DNA of 64,000 bases from JBMDXB01 sp048594885 (GCA_048594885.1 JBMDXB010000082.1:27064-91063); one strand, 5' to 3'. Positions 25,061-34,720 are shown, numbered from the stretch's first letter. Translations and numbers: made by a program. The notes: generated from the sequence alone by a model not told the origin.

Positions 25061-28000
25061 ATGCAGTGGCTGTCAGCAATTGCGGTACGCCGGCCGGTCT
25101 TCGCCAGCGTCCTGATTCTCACGCTCACGGTGATCGGCGCCGTCGCGTTCACGCGCCTCGGCATCGATCGCTTCCCGAAGGTCGACTTCCCCACCGTCGT
25201 CGTCATGACGCAATTGCCGGGCGCCGCGCCCGAGGAAGTCGAGACCGAGATCACCGACAAGATCGAAGAGGCGGTGAACACGATCAGCGGGATCGACGAG
25301 CTGCGGTCGACGTCGAGCGAAGGGTTCTCCCTCGTCATCGTCTCGTTTCTGCTCGAAAAGGATGCCGACGTCGCCGCGCAGGAAGTCCGCGACCGCGTCA
25401 ACCGCGTGCTGCCGTTGCTGCCGCGGACCGTCATCCAGCCGACGGTCGAGAAGTTCGACCCTGATGGCGCACCGGTTCTCACAGTGTCGGTGTCGGCGAA
25501 GAAGCCGATCCGCGACATCACGGAATACGCCGAGAAGACGCTGCGCCGTCAGCTCGAGAGCATCGCCGGCGTCGGGCAGGTCACCGTCGTCGGCGGACGT
25601 GAGCGCCAGGTCAACATCTGGCTCGACGCTGCACGCCTGCGCGCCTACAACCTGACGGTCACGGAGGTCGCGCGCGCGCTGCAGTTGCAGAATGCCGAGA
25701 TTCCCGGCGGCCGTGTGGAGCAAGGCGCCACGGCGCTCACCCTTCGCACGCGCGGCCGGGTCGAGTCTGTCGCCGACTTCGGCAACATCGTCGTGAGCCA
25801 GAGGGGCACGCACTCGATCAGGCTGGGAGACGTCGGCCGCATCGAGGACGGCATGGCGCGAGCGGAAAGCGCGTCGAACCTGAACGGCGAGGCCGCGGTC
25901 CTGCTGATGGTGCGACGCCAGTCAGGCACGAACACCGTCCAGGTCGTCGACGCGGTTCGCGAACGCCTGGAAGAGCTCCGGCCGCTCGTGCCGGCCGGCT
26001 ACGACATTCGCGTCGTTCGCGACATGTCGGAGTTCATCCGCGCGTCGATTACGAGCGTCAACGAGCACCTCGTCGTCGGCTCATTCCTCGCGGCAGCGGT
26101 CGTCCTCGTCTTCCTCTGGAACTGGCGGTCGACGATCATCGCCGCGATCGCGATCCCCACGTCCATCATCGCGACGTTCGGACTCATCTGGCAGCAGGGC
26201 TTCACGCTCAACTCGATGACGATGTTGGCGCTGACGTTGGCTGTCGGGATCGTGATCGACGATGCGATCGTCGTATTGGAGAACATCTACCGGTTCGTCG
26301 AGGAGAAGGGGCGCACGCCGATGGAGGCGGCGGTCGAGGCGACGCGCGAAGTCGGGCTCGCCGTGCTGGCGACCACGCTGTCGCTTGTCGCCATCTTCGT
26401 GCCCGTCGCCTTCATGGGAGGCATCGTCGGACGCTTCATGACGAGCTTCGGTCTGACGATGACCTTCTCGGTACTGGTATCGATGCTGGTGAGCTTCACG
26501 CTGACGCCGATGCTCGCGGCGCGCTGGATTCGCACGAAACCTCGAGAAGGAACGGCCTCAGGACACGGCTCGAAGGATTCGGCGGTTTTTCGGCCGCTCG
26601 ATCGCCGGTACACGTCGATTCTGCGCTGGGCGCTCGGTCATCGGACGGCGATCGTCGGCCTGGCGGTACTGGTCCTGCTGAGCAGCGTGCCGCTGTTCAT
26701 CGTGGCCAAGAAGAACTTCCTGCCCGACGATGACATGTCCGAGTTCGAGGTCGGCCTTCGGGCGTCTGAAGGCACGAGTCTCGAGGCGACGGAACTGATC
26801 GCGAACCGGATTGCGGCGCGGATTCGACAGATCCCCGACGTCGCGTATACGCTCGTGTCGATAGCCGACGATCCGAGCCGCACGTCGAACCTCGGCTCCG
26901 TGTACGTGCGCCTGAAGCCGCTCGGCGAGCGACAACGCGACCAGTTCCGCGTGATGAACGACGTGCGTGAGCTGCCGGAGCTCAACACGCGCGATCTGCG
27001 CGTCGGTGTGCGGCCGGTGGCGATGTTCGGCGGCGGCGGCAATCAGAATGCGGAGATCCAGTTCACAATAAGCGGACCGGATCTGAAGGCGCTCGAGCGG
27101 TACGGTCAGGCCGTGGCCGAAGCCGCACGGAAGGAGCCGGGCGTCGTCGACGTCGATACCTCGATGAACGTCGGCAAGCCGGAAGTCTCTGTTCACATCG
27201 ATCGATTGAAGGCTGCCGACCTCGGCGTCCAGATCTCTGACGCGGCCGAGGCGTTGCGCCTGCTGGTGGGAGGCGACCAGGTGACGACCTACAACGAAGG
27301 CGGCGAGCAGTACGAGGTGCACGTTCGCGCCGTGCAGACGGACCGCGAGTCGCTGCAGGCGATCGGCCAGCTGACGGTGCCGTCGGCGCGCATCGGCAGC
27401 GTGCCGCTCGAGAACCTCGCGCAGCTCACGCCCGGATCGGCGCCGGCGGAAATCAACCGCCTGAACCGGCAGCGGCAGGTCACGGTCTTTGCGGGCCTGA
27501 TGCCTGGCGTCTCGCAAACCCCCGCGATGGCGGCCATTCAGAACGCGGCGGAATCGCTGAAGATGGGGCCGGGCTACGGCATGCGCTTCGCGGGACGGTC
27601 GAAGGAGCTCGGGCGCGCGGCGGAGAACTTCCTGCTCGCATTCGTGCTGTCGCTCGTCTTCATGTATCTGATTCTCGCGGCGCAGTTCGAGTCGTGGCTG
27701 CATCCGATCACGATCCTGCTGTCGCTGCCGCTGACGCTGCCGTTTGCGCTGCTGTCCATCATCATTACCGGGCAGTCGCTGAACATCTTCTCGGCGCTGG
27801 GACTACTCGTGCTGTTCGGCGTCGTCAAGAAGAACTCGATCCTGCAGATCGATCACGCCAACCAGCTCAGGGAGCGCGGCATGGATCGCGACGAGGCGGT
27901 CCTGCAGGCGAGCCGCGACCGGCTGCGGCCCATTCTGATGACGACGTTCGCGTTCGTCGCCGGGATGGTGCCGCTGGTGCTCTCGAGCGGGGCGGGTGCG

Positions 28001-29704
28001 GCCACGAACCGCGCGATTGGATTCGTCATTATCGGAGGGCAATCACTCGTGCTGCTGCTCACGCTTGTCGTTACTCCCGTTGCCTACTCGCTGTTCGACG
28101 ATCTGTCGCGCGTCCGGTTGTGGCGCTGGGGCCGAGCCACCGGCGCGGTGACGGCCACGGCATCGCTGCTGGTGCTTGCGCTGCTGCTGCCGGCGCCGGC
28201 CGGCGCGCAGACGGCGCCGCCGTCGATCCAGCAGCCTGCGGCGCCCGAACAGCTGCTGCGGCTGTCGCGCGACGAGGCGGTGCGGATGGCCGTCGACAAC
28301 AACCCGGAGCTCGCCGTCGTCCGCTTCGAGCCCGCGGCCAACGATGCACGCGTCGCGGCGGCGCGCGCGGTCTTCGTGCCGACGTTCTCGTCGTCGGTGC
28401 TGCGCAACCGAGACGTCGCGCCGTCTGCGAACCTGTTTGGCGGCGATCGATCGACTGAGACCGCGTTCTGGTCGGGGACGGCCGGACTCGCGCAGCAGCT
28501 CCCGCGGTACGGAACGTCCTACGACGTGTCGTACACGACCGCCCGCACCACGACGACGAGCCCGTTCACAAGCTTCCTGCCGTCGCTGACGTCGTCGATG
28601 CAGGCGGTCGTCTCGCAGCCGCTGATGCGGAACTTCAGGATCGACTTCGCGCGCGCGCAGCTCGATCTGACGCGCCGCAATCGCGAGATCGCGGACGTGC
28701 AGGTGCGCGATCGCGCGGCGCAGGTCGTGGCGTCGGCCGAAGCGGCGTATTGGGCGCTCGTCTCGGCGCGGGCCGCGGTGGCCGTGCAGCAGCGATCGCT
28801 CGATCTCGCGCTGGAGCTCGAACGGACGAATCGCGCGCGCGTCGACGTCGGCCAGTCGCCGCCGCTCGATCTCGTCGCCGCACGCGCGGAAGTGGCGCAA
28901 CGGCGCGAGAGCCTGATCGTCGCGCGCACGCAGGTGCTGCAGGCGGAGGATCAGTTGCGGACGCTCGTCATCGATCCGAAGCGCGACGACTACTGGCGTA
29001 TCCGCGTCGAACCCGCCGATTTGACGCCGGCGATGGCGCCGCTGCCGGACGTCGATGGCGCCGTGCGACGCGCGCTCGAGCAGCGCGCGGATCTCATCAC
29101 CGCGCGCAAGCAGATCCAGAACGCCGACACGAGCGTGGAGCTCGCCAAGAATCAGACGATGCCGGACTTGCGGGCGCAGGCAACGTATCTGACGCGAGGC
29201 CAGGGTGGATCGCGGCTGATTCGCGAAGGCGGGTTCCCCGGAACGATCATCGGCTCGCAGGACACGTCGTTGGCGTCGGTCATCGGCCAGGTCCTGACGT
29301 CGGATTTCCCGACGTGGAGCGTCGGCCTGTCGCTGTCGTATCCGATTGGCAACAGCGTCGAGGAGGCGAACCTGGCACGTGCGCGCATCGAGCGCGACCA
29401 GGCGGCTGCGCGCGTCAGGAGCCTGGAGCTGGAGATCGTCCGCCAGGTGCGCGAAGCGGCGTTGCGGCTGGAGCAGAATCGCCAGCGCATCGAGACGGCA
29501 CGGCTTGGCCGCGAGCTCGCCGAGCAGCGGGTCGACGCCGAGCAGAAGCGGTTCGAGGTGGGGATGTCGACGAGCTTTCTGGTGATCCAGGCGCAGCGCG
29601 ACCTGGCGATTGCGCGCGACAACGAGCTGCGCGCGATGCTGGATCACCAGCTGGCGGCCGTCGCGTTCGAGGCGGTGCAGCAGACCGGCACGCCCATCCG
29701 CTGA
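25061..29704 (+). CDS. RND efflux permease fused to a TolC-family outer-membrane factor
   Basis: A single uninterrupted 1547-aa frame. Residues about 1-1020 are a complete AcrB-type permease: first span and LGIDRFPKVDFPTV; two periplasmic porter domains; the large central span block with the LAVGIVIDDAIVVLENI signature; and the second half ending VTPVAYSLFDDL. At about residues 1030-1050 there is a hydrophobic stretch with a signal-peptidase-I-like end (PAPAGAQ, A1049/Q1050). Residues about 1058-1547 are a full outer-membrane efflux protein with two repeats (LRLSRDEAVRMAVDNNPELAVVR..., and PDVDGAVRRALEQRADLITAR...). Fusion of the inner- and outer-membrane components in one chain is unusual. 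Cleavage at the internal signal, or separate initiation at in-frame TTG 28118 or GTG 28148, would release the outer-membrane part. Stop TGA is 1 bp before a REP cluster. Confidence 0.92.
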   Translation: MQWLSAIAVRRPVFASVLILTLTVIGAVAFTRLGIDRFPKVDFPTVVVMTQLPGAAPEEVETEITDKIEEAVNTISGIDELRSTSSEGFSLVIVSFLLEKDADVAAQEVRDRVNRVLPLLPRTVIQPTVEKFDPDGAPVLTVSVSAKKPIRDITEYAEKTLRRQLESIAGVGQVTVVGGRERQVNIWLDAARLRAYNLTVTEVARALQLQNAEIPGGRVEQGATALTLRTRGRVESVADFGNIVVSQRGTHSIRLGDVGRIEDGMARAESASNLNGEAAVLLMVRRQSGTNTVQVVDAVRERLEELRPLVPAGYDIRVVRDMSEFIRASITSVNEHLVVGSFLAAAVVLVFLWNWRSTIIAAIAIPTSIIATFGLIWQQGFTLNSMTMLALTLAVGIVIDDAIVVLENIYRFVEEKGRTPMEAAVEATREVGLAVLATTLSLVAIFVPVAFMGGIVGRFMTSFGLTMTFSVLVSMLVSFTLTPMLAARWIRTKPREGTASGHGSKDSAVFRPLDRRYTSILRWALGHRTAIVGLAVLVLLSSVPLFIVAKKNFLPDDDMSEFEVGLRASEGTSLEATELIANRIAARIRQIPDVAYTLVSIADDPSRTSNLGSVYVRLKPLGERQRDQFRVMNDVRELPELNTRDLRVGVRPVAMFGGGGNQNAEIQFTISGPDLKALERYGQAVAEAARKEPGVVDVDTSMNVGKPEVSVHIDRLKAADLGVQISDAAEALRLLVGGDQVTTYNEGGEQYEVHVRAVQTDRESLQAIGQLTVPSARIGSVPLENLAQLTPGSAPAEINRLNRQRQVTVFAGLMPGVSQTPAMAAIQNAAESLKMGPGYGMRFAGRSKELGRAAENFLLAFVLSLVFMYLILAAQFESWLHPITILLSLPLTLPFALLSIIITGQSLNIFSALGLLVLFGVVKKNSILQIDHANQLRERGMDRDEAVLQASRDRLRPILMTTFAFVAGMVPLVLSSGAGAATNRAIGFVIIGGQSLVLLLTLVVTPVAYSLFDDLSRVRLWRWGRATGAVTATASLLVLALLLPAPAGAQTAPPSIQQPAAPEQLLRLSRDEAVRMAVDNNPELAVVRFEPAANDARVAAARAVFVPTFSSSVLRNRDVAPSANLFGGDRSTETAFWSGTAGLAQQLPRYGTSYDVSYTTARTTTTSPFTSFLPSLTSSMQAVVSQPLMRNFRIDFARAQLDLTRRNREIADVQVRDRAAQVVASAEAAYWALVSARAAVAVQQRSLDLALELERTNRARVDVGQSPPLDLVAARAEVAQRRESLIVARTQVLQAEDQLRTLVIDPKRDDYWRIRVEPADLTPAMAPLPDVDGAVRRALEQRADLITARKQIQNADTSVELAKNQTMPDLRAQATYLTRGQGGSRLIREGGFPGTIIGSQDTSLASVIGQVLTSDFPTWSVGLSLSYPIGNSVEEANLARARIERDQAAARVRSLELEIVRQVREAALRLEQNRQRIETARLGRELAEQRVDAEQKRFEVGMSTSFLVIQAQRDLAIARDNELRAMLDHQLAAVAFEAVQQTGTPIR

Positions 29705-29815
29705 AAACCGTGACACTCACCGTTTTTCGATTTACGTAAAACCGTGACACTCACCGTTTCTCGAAACGAGACACGGTGGTGTTGCAGAAAGTGCAAACGG
29801 TGAGTGTCGCGGTTT
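29705..29815. repeat. REP cluster A, copy 2 (forward-forward-reverse)
   Basis: Units with core CCGTGACACTCACCG at 29705-29725 and 29739-29759, and the reverse unit at 29795-29815 (one A-to-G change). It fills the whole gap between the stop of the RND-TolC gene and the stop codon of thiO. It is the inverted partner of copy 3 (31622-31732), and together they bracket thiO and the REP-associated transposase. Confidence 0.95.
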
Positions 29816-30907
29816 TTATGGGGCGAGCTGGGACAGCAGCGGATCGACGCGGCTCTCGAGAACGGCGTCGGCGATGAGCTGCGCCGTGAGCGGCGCGAGC
29901 AGGACGCCGTTGCGGTAGTGACCCGTCGCGTAGGCGACGTGCGGCAGATCCGGCGATCGCCCGATCACCGGCAGTCCGTCCGCGGTGGCCGGCCTGAGCC
30001 CCGCGCGCGCCTCGACGAAGGTCGCGCCCCACGCCTCCGGCAGCAGCTCGCAGACGGCGTCGAGTAGATCGCGCACGCCGGCGGCCGTCGTCCGCTCATC
30101 GAACCCGACGTCCTCCACGGTCGCGCCGACAAGGACATGCCCGTCCTCCCAGGGCACGACGTAGCAGTTCGGACCCCAGATCACTCGGGACAGCGGCGTC
30201 CCCTTCCACGTCATCTTCAACAGCTGTCCTCGGATGGGGGTGATCGCGGCACGGCTCGGCGCTCGGATGTTCAACTGAACGTCGGCAAGCCAACTGCCCG
30301 TGCACAGAATCACTTCCCCGGCACTCCAAGTCGTCCCATCCTCGGCGACGACGGTGGCGCCCGACGGGTCGGAGCGGGTTGCCGCAACGCGGTGGCCGGT
30401 TTCCAGCTGCGCGCCATGGCGAACGGCTCCCCAGGCGAGCGCGTCGGTCAACGCGCCGGCGGCGACGTAACCGTGCGTCGGAATCAGCAGCGCGCCTCGC
30501 GTCGATGCCGACAGTGCAGGTTCCAGCGCCCGCGCGGCGGGTCCATCAAGCCACTGCGCGGCGCCGGCAGGCTGGTCCCGTTGCCGCAGCCGCTCCGCCG
30601 CGGCATCGTCCGGCGCAACTTCCAGCGTCCCGCAGCGCCTGTATTCGACGGGAAGGCCTGAATCCTCCGACGCCTTCGCGACGAATGCATCGTAGAGATC
30701 CAGCGACCGCGCACCGAGCTCACGCAACAGCGGGTGCCCGTGACCCTCAATGAACGGCGCCAGCACGCCAGCCGACGCCTGCGTCGCGCCACCTGCCACC
30801 GTACGCGCCTCGATGACGCGTACGTTGGTGCCACGCCGTGCGCACTCATGCGCGATCGCGCAGCCGATGATCCCCGCACCAACGACGATGACGTCTGGTG
30901 CCGCCAT
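29816..30907 (-). CDS. thiO: Glycine oxidase ThiO-like FAD enzyme
   Basis: A 363-aa DAO-family flavoenzyme: VIVVGAGIIGCAIAHECARRG at the N-terminus, an acidic strand end (VIEA), ASAGVLAPF, the central ITPIRGQLLKM, and a C-terminal FAD contact region GLRPATADGLPVIG followed by ATGHYRNGVLLAP. This matches glycine oxidase ThiO, which makes iminoglycine for the thiazole of thiamine in the aerobic pathway. No other thi gene is in the window, so the pathway link is inferred from the family. ATG 30907 gives the usual N-terminus; ATG 30922 is an alternative. It is divergent from the transposase remnant. Its stop codon abuts a REP cluster. Confidence 0.85.
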   Translation of the reverse strand: MAAPDVIVVGAGIIGCAIAHECARRGTNVRVIEARTVAGGATQASAGVLAPFIEGHGHPLLRELGARSLDLYDAFVAKASEDSGLPVEYRRCGTLEVAPDDAAAERLRQRDQPAGAAQWLDGPAARALEPALSASTRGALLIPTHGYVAAGALTDALAWGAVRHGAQLETGHRVAATRSDPSGATVVAEDGTTWSAGEVILCTGSWLADVQLNIRAPSRAAITPIRGQLLKMTWKGTPLSRVIWGPNCYVVPWEDGHVLVGATVEDVGFDERTTAAGVRDLLDAVCELLPEAWGATFVEARAGLRPATADGLPVIGRSPDLPHVAYATGHYRNGVLLAPLTAQLIADAVLESRVDPLLSQLAP

Positions 30908-30968
30908 GACGATCCCCATCATAGCTGCGCCGGCGGCACGCGGCTTGTGATCGTAAAGGAGGCTTCAC

Positions 30969-31630
30969 ATGCCGCGAATCCGCCGCGTCTTTCCGCCCGG
31001 GGCTGCCCATCACGTGATCAATCGTGGTAACAAACGGCGAACGATCTTCCAGAAAGATGGTGATTACAAAGCATTTCTGCGATTGATGGCGCAGGCGCAA
31101 CAGCGGTTCCCGTTGAAGATCTTTCGTATTGCCTGATGCCGAACCACTTTCACTTTCAGGTCTGGCCGGCGAACGAGGGCGAGGTTCCTGCGTACATGCA
31201 CTGGCTGATGAATGCGCACGTTCGGCAATATCAGCAGCACTACGAAATCGTCGGCACCGGTCACGTTTACCAGGGGCGCTACAAGAACTTCGCGATTCAG
31301 TCCGACCATCACCTGCTGACGGTGTGGAGATACGTCGAGGCAAATCCGCTTCGGGCATCTCTCGTCCGGCGCGCCGAACAGTGGCGATGGTCGAGCCTGT
31401 CGGAGGACACCACTGTCGATCGTCCGGAGCTGTGCGACGGACCGGTATCGCGGTTTGCGCAGTGGACGGAGTGGGTCAATGAATCGCTGCCGAAGGAGCA
31501 GCTGACGGCGATCAGGTACAGCGTCAGAAAGGGCGCGCCGTTCGGCGACGACGCGTGGACGGCGTCAATGGTGGAGCAGTACGGCCTCCATTTCACCCAG
31601 CGCGGAGGAGGCCGCCCCAAAAAACCGTGA
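30969..31630 (+). pseudogene. REP-associated tyrosine transposase (RAYT, IS200-like), single-base frameshift
   Basis: The start is normal: AAAGGAGG at 30955-30962, then ATG 30969 and MPRIRRVFPPGAAHHVINRGNKRRTIF with the expected HHVINRG motif. The frame stops at TGA 31134-31136 after 55 codons. The protein continues in another frame from about 31127 with YCLMPNHFHFQVW (HxH catalytic histidines), YQGRYKNFAIQSDHHLLTVWRYVEANPLRA and WRWSS. The normal family text would read FAYCLMPNHFH; the DNA has TTTCGTATTGC where one G appears missing at about 31124-31125. RAYTs mobilise REP hairpins, and REP cluster A copies flank this gene; its own stop TGA lies inside one of them. The break looks recent because the rest of the coding sequence is intact. 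Confidence 0.9.
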
Positions 31631-31732
31631 CACTCACCGTTTGCAGGAAATGCAACATCTCGGTGTTGCATTTCGAGAAACGGTGAGTGTCACGGTTTTA
31701 CGAAATTCGAAAAACGGTGAGTGTCACGGTTT
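31622..31732. repeat. REP cluster A, copy 3 (inverted relative to copies 1 and 2)
   Basis: Units at 31622-31642 (forward), 31678-31698 and 31712-31732 (reverse). In reverse complement the order and spacing match copies 1 and 2. The stop codons of the transposase (TGA 31628-31630, + strand) and of the M14 peptidase (TGA 31726-31724, - strand) are both the TGA of the hairpin core. An additional inner palindrome (AAATGCAACA/TGTTGCATTT) lies between units 1 and 2. Confidence 0.95.
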
Positions 31733-34720
31733 TTGGCGCGAGCTGGTGGTCGTCTGGCGCGGCGCGGACCGGCCGGCGTCGAGATCGTTCCAGTTCAGGA
31801 TCGCGTTGAACCCGAGGAAGAACGTCCCCTGCGTCTGCCAGCGCCAGAACGGACGGATGGCAAACGACACGACGTGGCCCTGACCGAGCGGCGCGTCGAT
31901 AACCTGCGCACGGCCGGCCAGCGCCTGGCCGCCGACCAGTACGCCGGAGAGCAGCATCTCGTCGGGATTCGACGGGAACGTCACGATCACGCGCGGACGC
32001 GTTTCAGCGCTGTCGCCACCGCCGAATCCGCCGAACCCGCCGCGACCACCGCCGCGGCCGCCACCGAACCCGCCCTCGGCTGCACCCTGTCCACGACCGC
32101 CGCGCGCCGGCGCCGGCGCAGCCTGCGGATTCTCCGGATCGAACGGCGACAGCACGTTCTGCCGGTTCGCCATCGGACTGACGTTCATGCCGACGCCCGG
32201 CAGCGCATCGCCGCCTCGGCCGCCGCCAAACCCGCCGAAGCCGCCACCACCGCCGCCGCCCGCGTTCAGCACCGGCGACTGGCTGAAGTACACCGGCACC
32301 TGCGCGTCGTACCCGTACGCGATCGGGCTCGCACGATCCGCGACGATGCCGCGCATCACCGAGCCACGGACGAACAGCCCCTGCGGTTCCTCGACGGTGA
32401 CGCCGGTCGTGAATTTGTACTCGGGGAAGATCACCGCGGTCGATCCTTCGGTGATGAGCGTGCCGCCCTGCTCGACGAACTTCCGCAGCTCGAGGAGCCC
32501 TTCCCAGCCCATGCCGCCGCGGATGTCGTCGGCCTGATCCTGCGCGCCGAGGTTCGGCGATTCAGCGGTCTTCTTGTACGGCAGCGGCGCACCCGATCCT
32601 TTCGGAATCCCGGCGACCTGCGACTGCGCATTGCCGCCGACGTGCGGGTAGACAATGACGTCGTACTTCTGCCGCAGGCTGCCCTCGCGCAGCTTGGTAT
32701 CGGCGAAATAGGTGTAGGGCACGCCGTAGGTGTCGAGCGCCGCGCGCACCCAGCCTTCGTCCTGCGTCCGCGCCCAGCTGTGGACGTAACCGACTCGCGG
32801 CACGTCGAGGTCGTGCGTCCGTACCGTGGGCGCTGAAGCCACCGCGTACCCGGAGAGCCCGAGCTGCTTCAACGACGCGTCGAGCGCGGCGCGGTCGGCC
32901 GCCGGAATGATGAACGATCCGGCGCGGAACTTCCGCCCGCCCGCCTCGAACTCCGCCTGCGCCGCCTGCATCTTCACGCTCGCGTGCTTGAAACGGAACG
33001 TGACGAGATTCGCATCCGTCGTGTGGTCGACGATGACTACGGGGCCGCTGCCCTCGAGGCCGCCGGGCGCCTTCACGTCCGCCGCGATCAGGGCCATCTG
33101 CTGCGTCAACGCGTTCTTCTCGGTGATCGGCTTGATCACCAGGTTGCGCATGTACTGGAACGTCCAGCCGGTGTCGTCGTACGGCCGCGGATTCGACGGC
33201 GCGTAGTTCTGAATCGCGAAGTACATGTCGGCAATCGTGCGGTACGGCTGATCGCCGCGGATAACGTAGTCGCCAGGCTTCACGTCGACGGTGCCGGCCT
33301 TGAACGCGGCCGACGCGGTGTGCACTTCGAGGCCCTGCGCGCGGAGATCGTTCACGGCCTGCGCGGCGTCGGACTTCCGCTTCTGCCCCGCCGGGATCAC
33401 CCAGCCGTAGGTCGGGCCATCCGTGCCCTTCTTCACCGCGTTCCTGTTCTTGAGCCAGTAGTTCTCGAGATACGTCTCGCGGTTCTTCGCAACGTGGTTC
33501 AGCGCGATGAGGATCGCCGACTGCTGGATGTTGGTGTTGTTGCGCGGACCCCACTGGATGGTCGGGAGCGCGGGATTCGGCCGATACCACTCCCGGCTGG
33601 TGGCGCCGCCGCCGCTGACACTGCGGTTGTCCGGTCCGTAGCCCATGACCTCGTAGAAGCGCCCGATCGAGTTGTGCGCGTGCGCGATGAAGAACATGTA
33701 GTTCGGCACCCAGCCGTCGTAGAACCCGTAGGTCCAGACGCCCGGGACACCCCGCTTCGTCATCTCCATCACTTCGGTCTTCGCCAGCAGCCACCACTCG
33801 TCGATCGTGATCGGATCGATCTGCTCGTTGTAGGGGCCAGTGCCGGTCGACGCGTAGAGATACGTGGACTGCTCGTGCAGGTCGTGCATGACGGTCGGCT
33901 TCCAGTCGAGGAACGCCTTCGTCACGTTCTTCGTCAGCGCGAGGAACTGCCCCATGCCGTCGCGGTTGTTGTCGTGCGCGACGTATTTGCCCCAGTACAT
34001 GAGCGGCAGCCGCGAATCCCCCTGCGCCCGCTTCTTGTTGAAGTAGTAGGTATCGACCTGCTTCTCGCGCCCGTCGACCTCGATCACCGGCGTGATCAGC
34101 GTGATGACGTTGTTGCGAATCTGCTGGATGAAGGGGGTCTCCGAAACGGCCAGCCGGTACGGCAGCTCGATCAGCATCTCGGGGCCGCCGTTCTCGGTCG
34201 AATGCATGCCGCTCGTGATCCAGTACAGCGGCTTCGCCGTCTTGATCAGTTGCTGCGCTTGCGCGTCGGTCGTCTTCCGCGGATCGGTGAGCGACGCGAT
34301 CATCGCCTTGTACTTGTCGATCTGCTTGATGGTGGCCTCGTCGGCGACCGCGAGGATCACCATGTCGCGGCCCTCTTCGGTTTTGCCGATCGTCCACATG
34401 GCGATGCGGTCCGACGCTTTGTCGATCGCCTCGTAATAGCGATAGATGTCCTTCGCGTAGGTCAGCTCGCCAGGCGTGCCGACGATGCGGCCGAGGAACT
34501 TCAGCGGCGTGGGCACGGCGTCGGACGCGGGCAGGTGGTCGACCAGCTCCGTCGAGATGCGCGAATCCTGCAGGTACTCTTTGATTTTTGCCGTGTATTC
34601 CTGGTCGTTCTTCTGCGGCCTGGCGGCGCCTTGCGCGGCCGGCCGCTGCGCCGGCGCGGCGGCAACCGCCAAAGCCAGCGCGAGCGCGAAGCGGAGAAAT
34701 GGACTTCGCAGTCGGGTCAT
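31724..34720 (-). CDS. Exported M14-family (zinc carboxypeptidase-like) peptidase
   Basis: A 998-aa secreted metallopeptidase. After a signal peptide (to about residue 25) the M14-type zinc site is visible: H173-x2-E176 in SGMHSTENGG, and a downstream MHDLHE (H279/H282), with HDNNRDGMG between. The protein is much longer than a simple carboxypeptidase. The second half contains a ligand-binding-like region (RVGYVHSWARTQDEGWVRAALD...) and long Gly/Arg-rich low-complexity loops at about residues 830-925. GGAGG 7 nt before ATG 34720 sets the start. The last codons and stop come from a REP hairpin. It is divergent from the BrkB/YihY gene. Confidence 0.88.
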   Translation of the reverse strand: MTRLRSPFLRFALALALAVAAAPAQRPAAQGAARPQKNDQEYTAKIKEYLQDSRISTELVDHLPASDAVPTPLKFLGRIVGTPGELTYAKDIYRYYEAIDKASDRIAMWTIGKTEEGRDMVILAVADEATIKQIDKYKAMIASLTDPRKTTDAQAQQLIKTAKPLYWITSGMHSTENGGPEMLIELPYRLAVSETPFIQQIRNNVITLITPVIEVDGREKQVDTYYFNKKRAQGDSRLPLMYWGKYVAHDNNRDGMGQFLALTKNVTKAFLDWKPTVMHDLHEQSTYLYASTGTGPYNEQIDPITIDEWWLLAKTEVMEMTKRGVPGVWTYGFYDGWVPNYMFFIAHAHNSIGRFYEVMGYGPDNRSVSGGGATSREWYRPNPALPTIQWGPRNNTNIQQSAILIALNHVAKNRETYLENYWLKNRNAVKKGTDGPTYGWVIPAGQKRKSDAAQAVNDLRAQGLEVHTASAAFKAGTVDVKPGDYVIRGDQPYRTIADMYFAIQNYAPSNPRPYDDTGWTFQYMRNLVIKPITEKNALTQQMALIAADVKAPGGLEGSGPVVIVDHTTDANLVTFRFKHASVKMQAAQAEFEAGGRKFRAGSFIIPAADRAALDASLKQLGLSGYAVASAPTVRTHDLDVPRVGYVHSWARTQDEGWVRAALDTYGVPYTYFADTKLREGSLRQKYDVIVYPHVGGNAQSQVAGIPKGSGAPLPYKKTAESPNLGAQDQADDIRGGMGWEGLLELRKFVEQGGTLITEGSTAVIFPEYKFTTGVTVEEPQGLFVRGSVMRGIVADRASPIAYGYDAQVPVYFSQSPVLNAGGGGGGGFGGFGGGRGGDALPGVGMNVSPMANRQNVLSPFDPENPQAAPAPARGGRGQGAAEGGFGGGRGGGRGGFGGFGGGDSAETRPRVIVTFPSNPDEMLLSGVLVGGQALAGRAQVIDAPLGQGHVVSFAIRPFWRWQTQGTFFLGFNAILNWNDLDAGRSAPRQTTTSSRQKP

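Noticed and set aside
28043..29716. 557-codon minus-strand frame
   Set aside because: Antisense to the TolC part of the fusion gene; shadow composition.
31120..31140. Programmed frameshift in the RAYT gene
   Set aside because: No slippery heptamer or downstream stem is apparent, and the family is not known to use frameshifting. A one-base deletion explains the sequence better.
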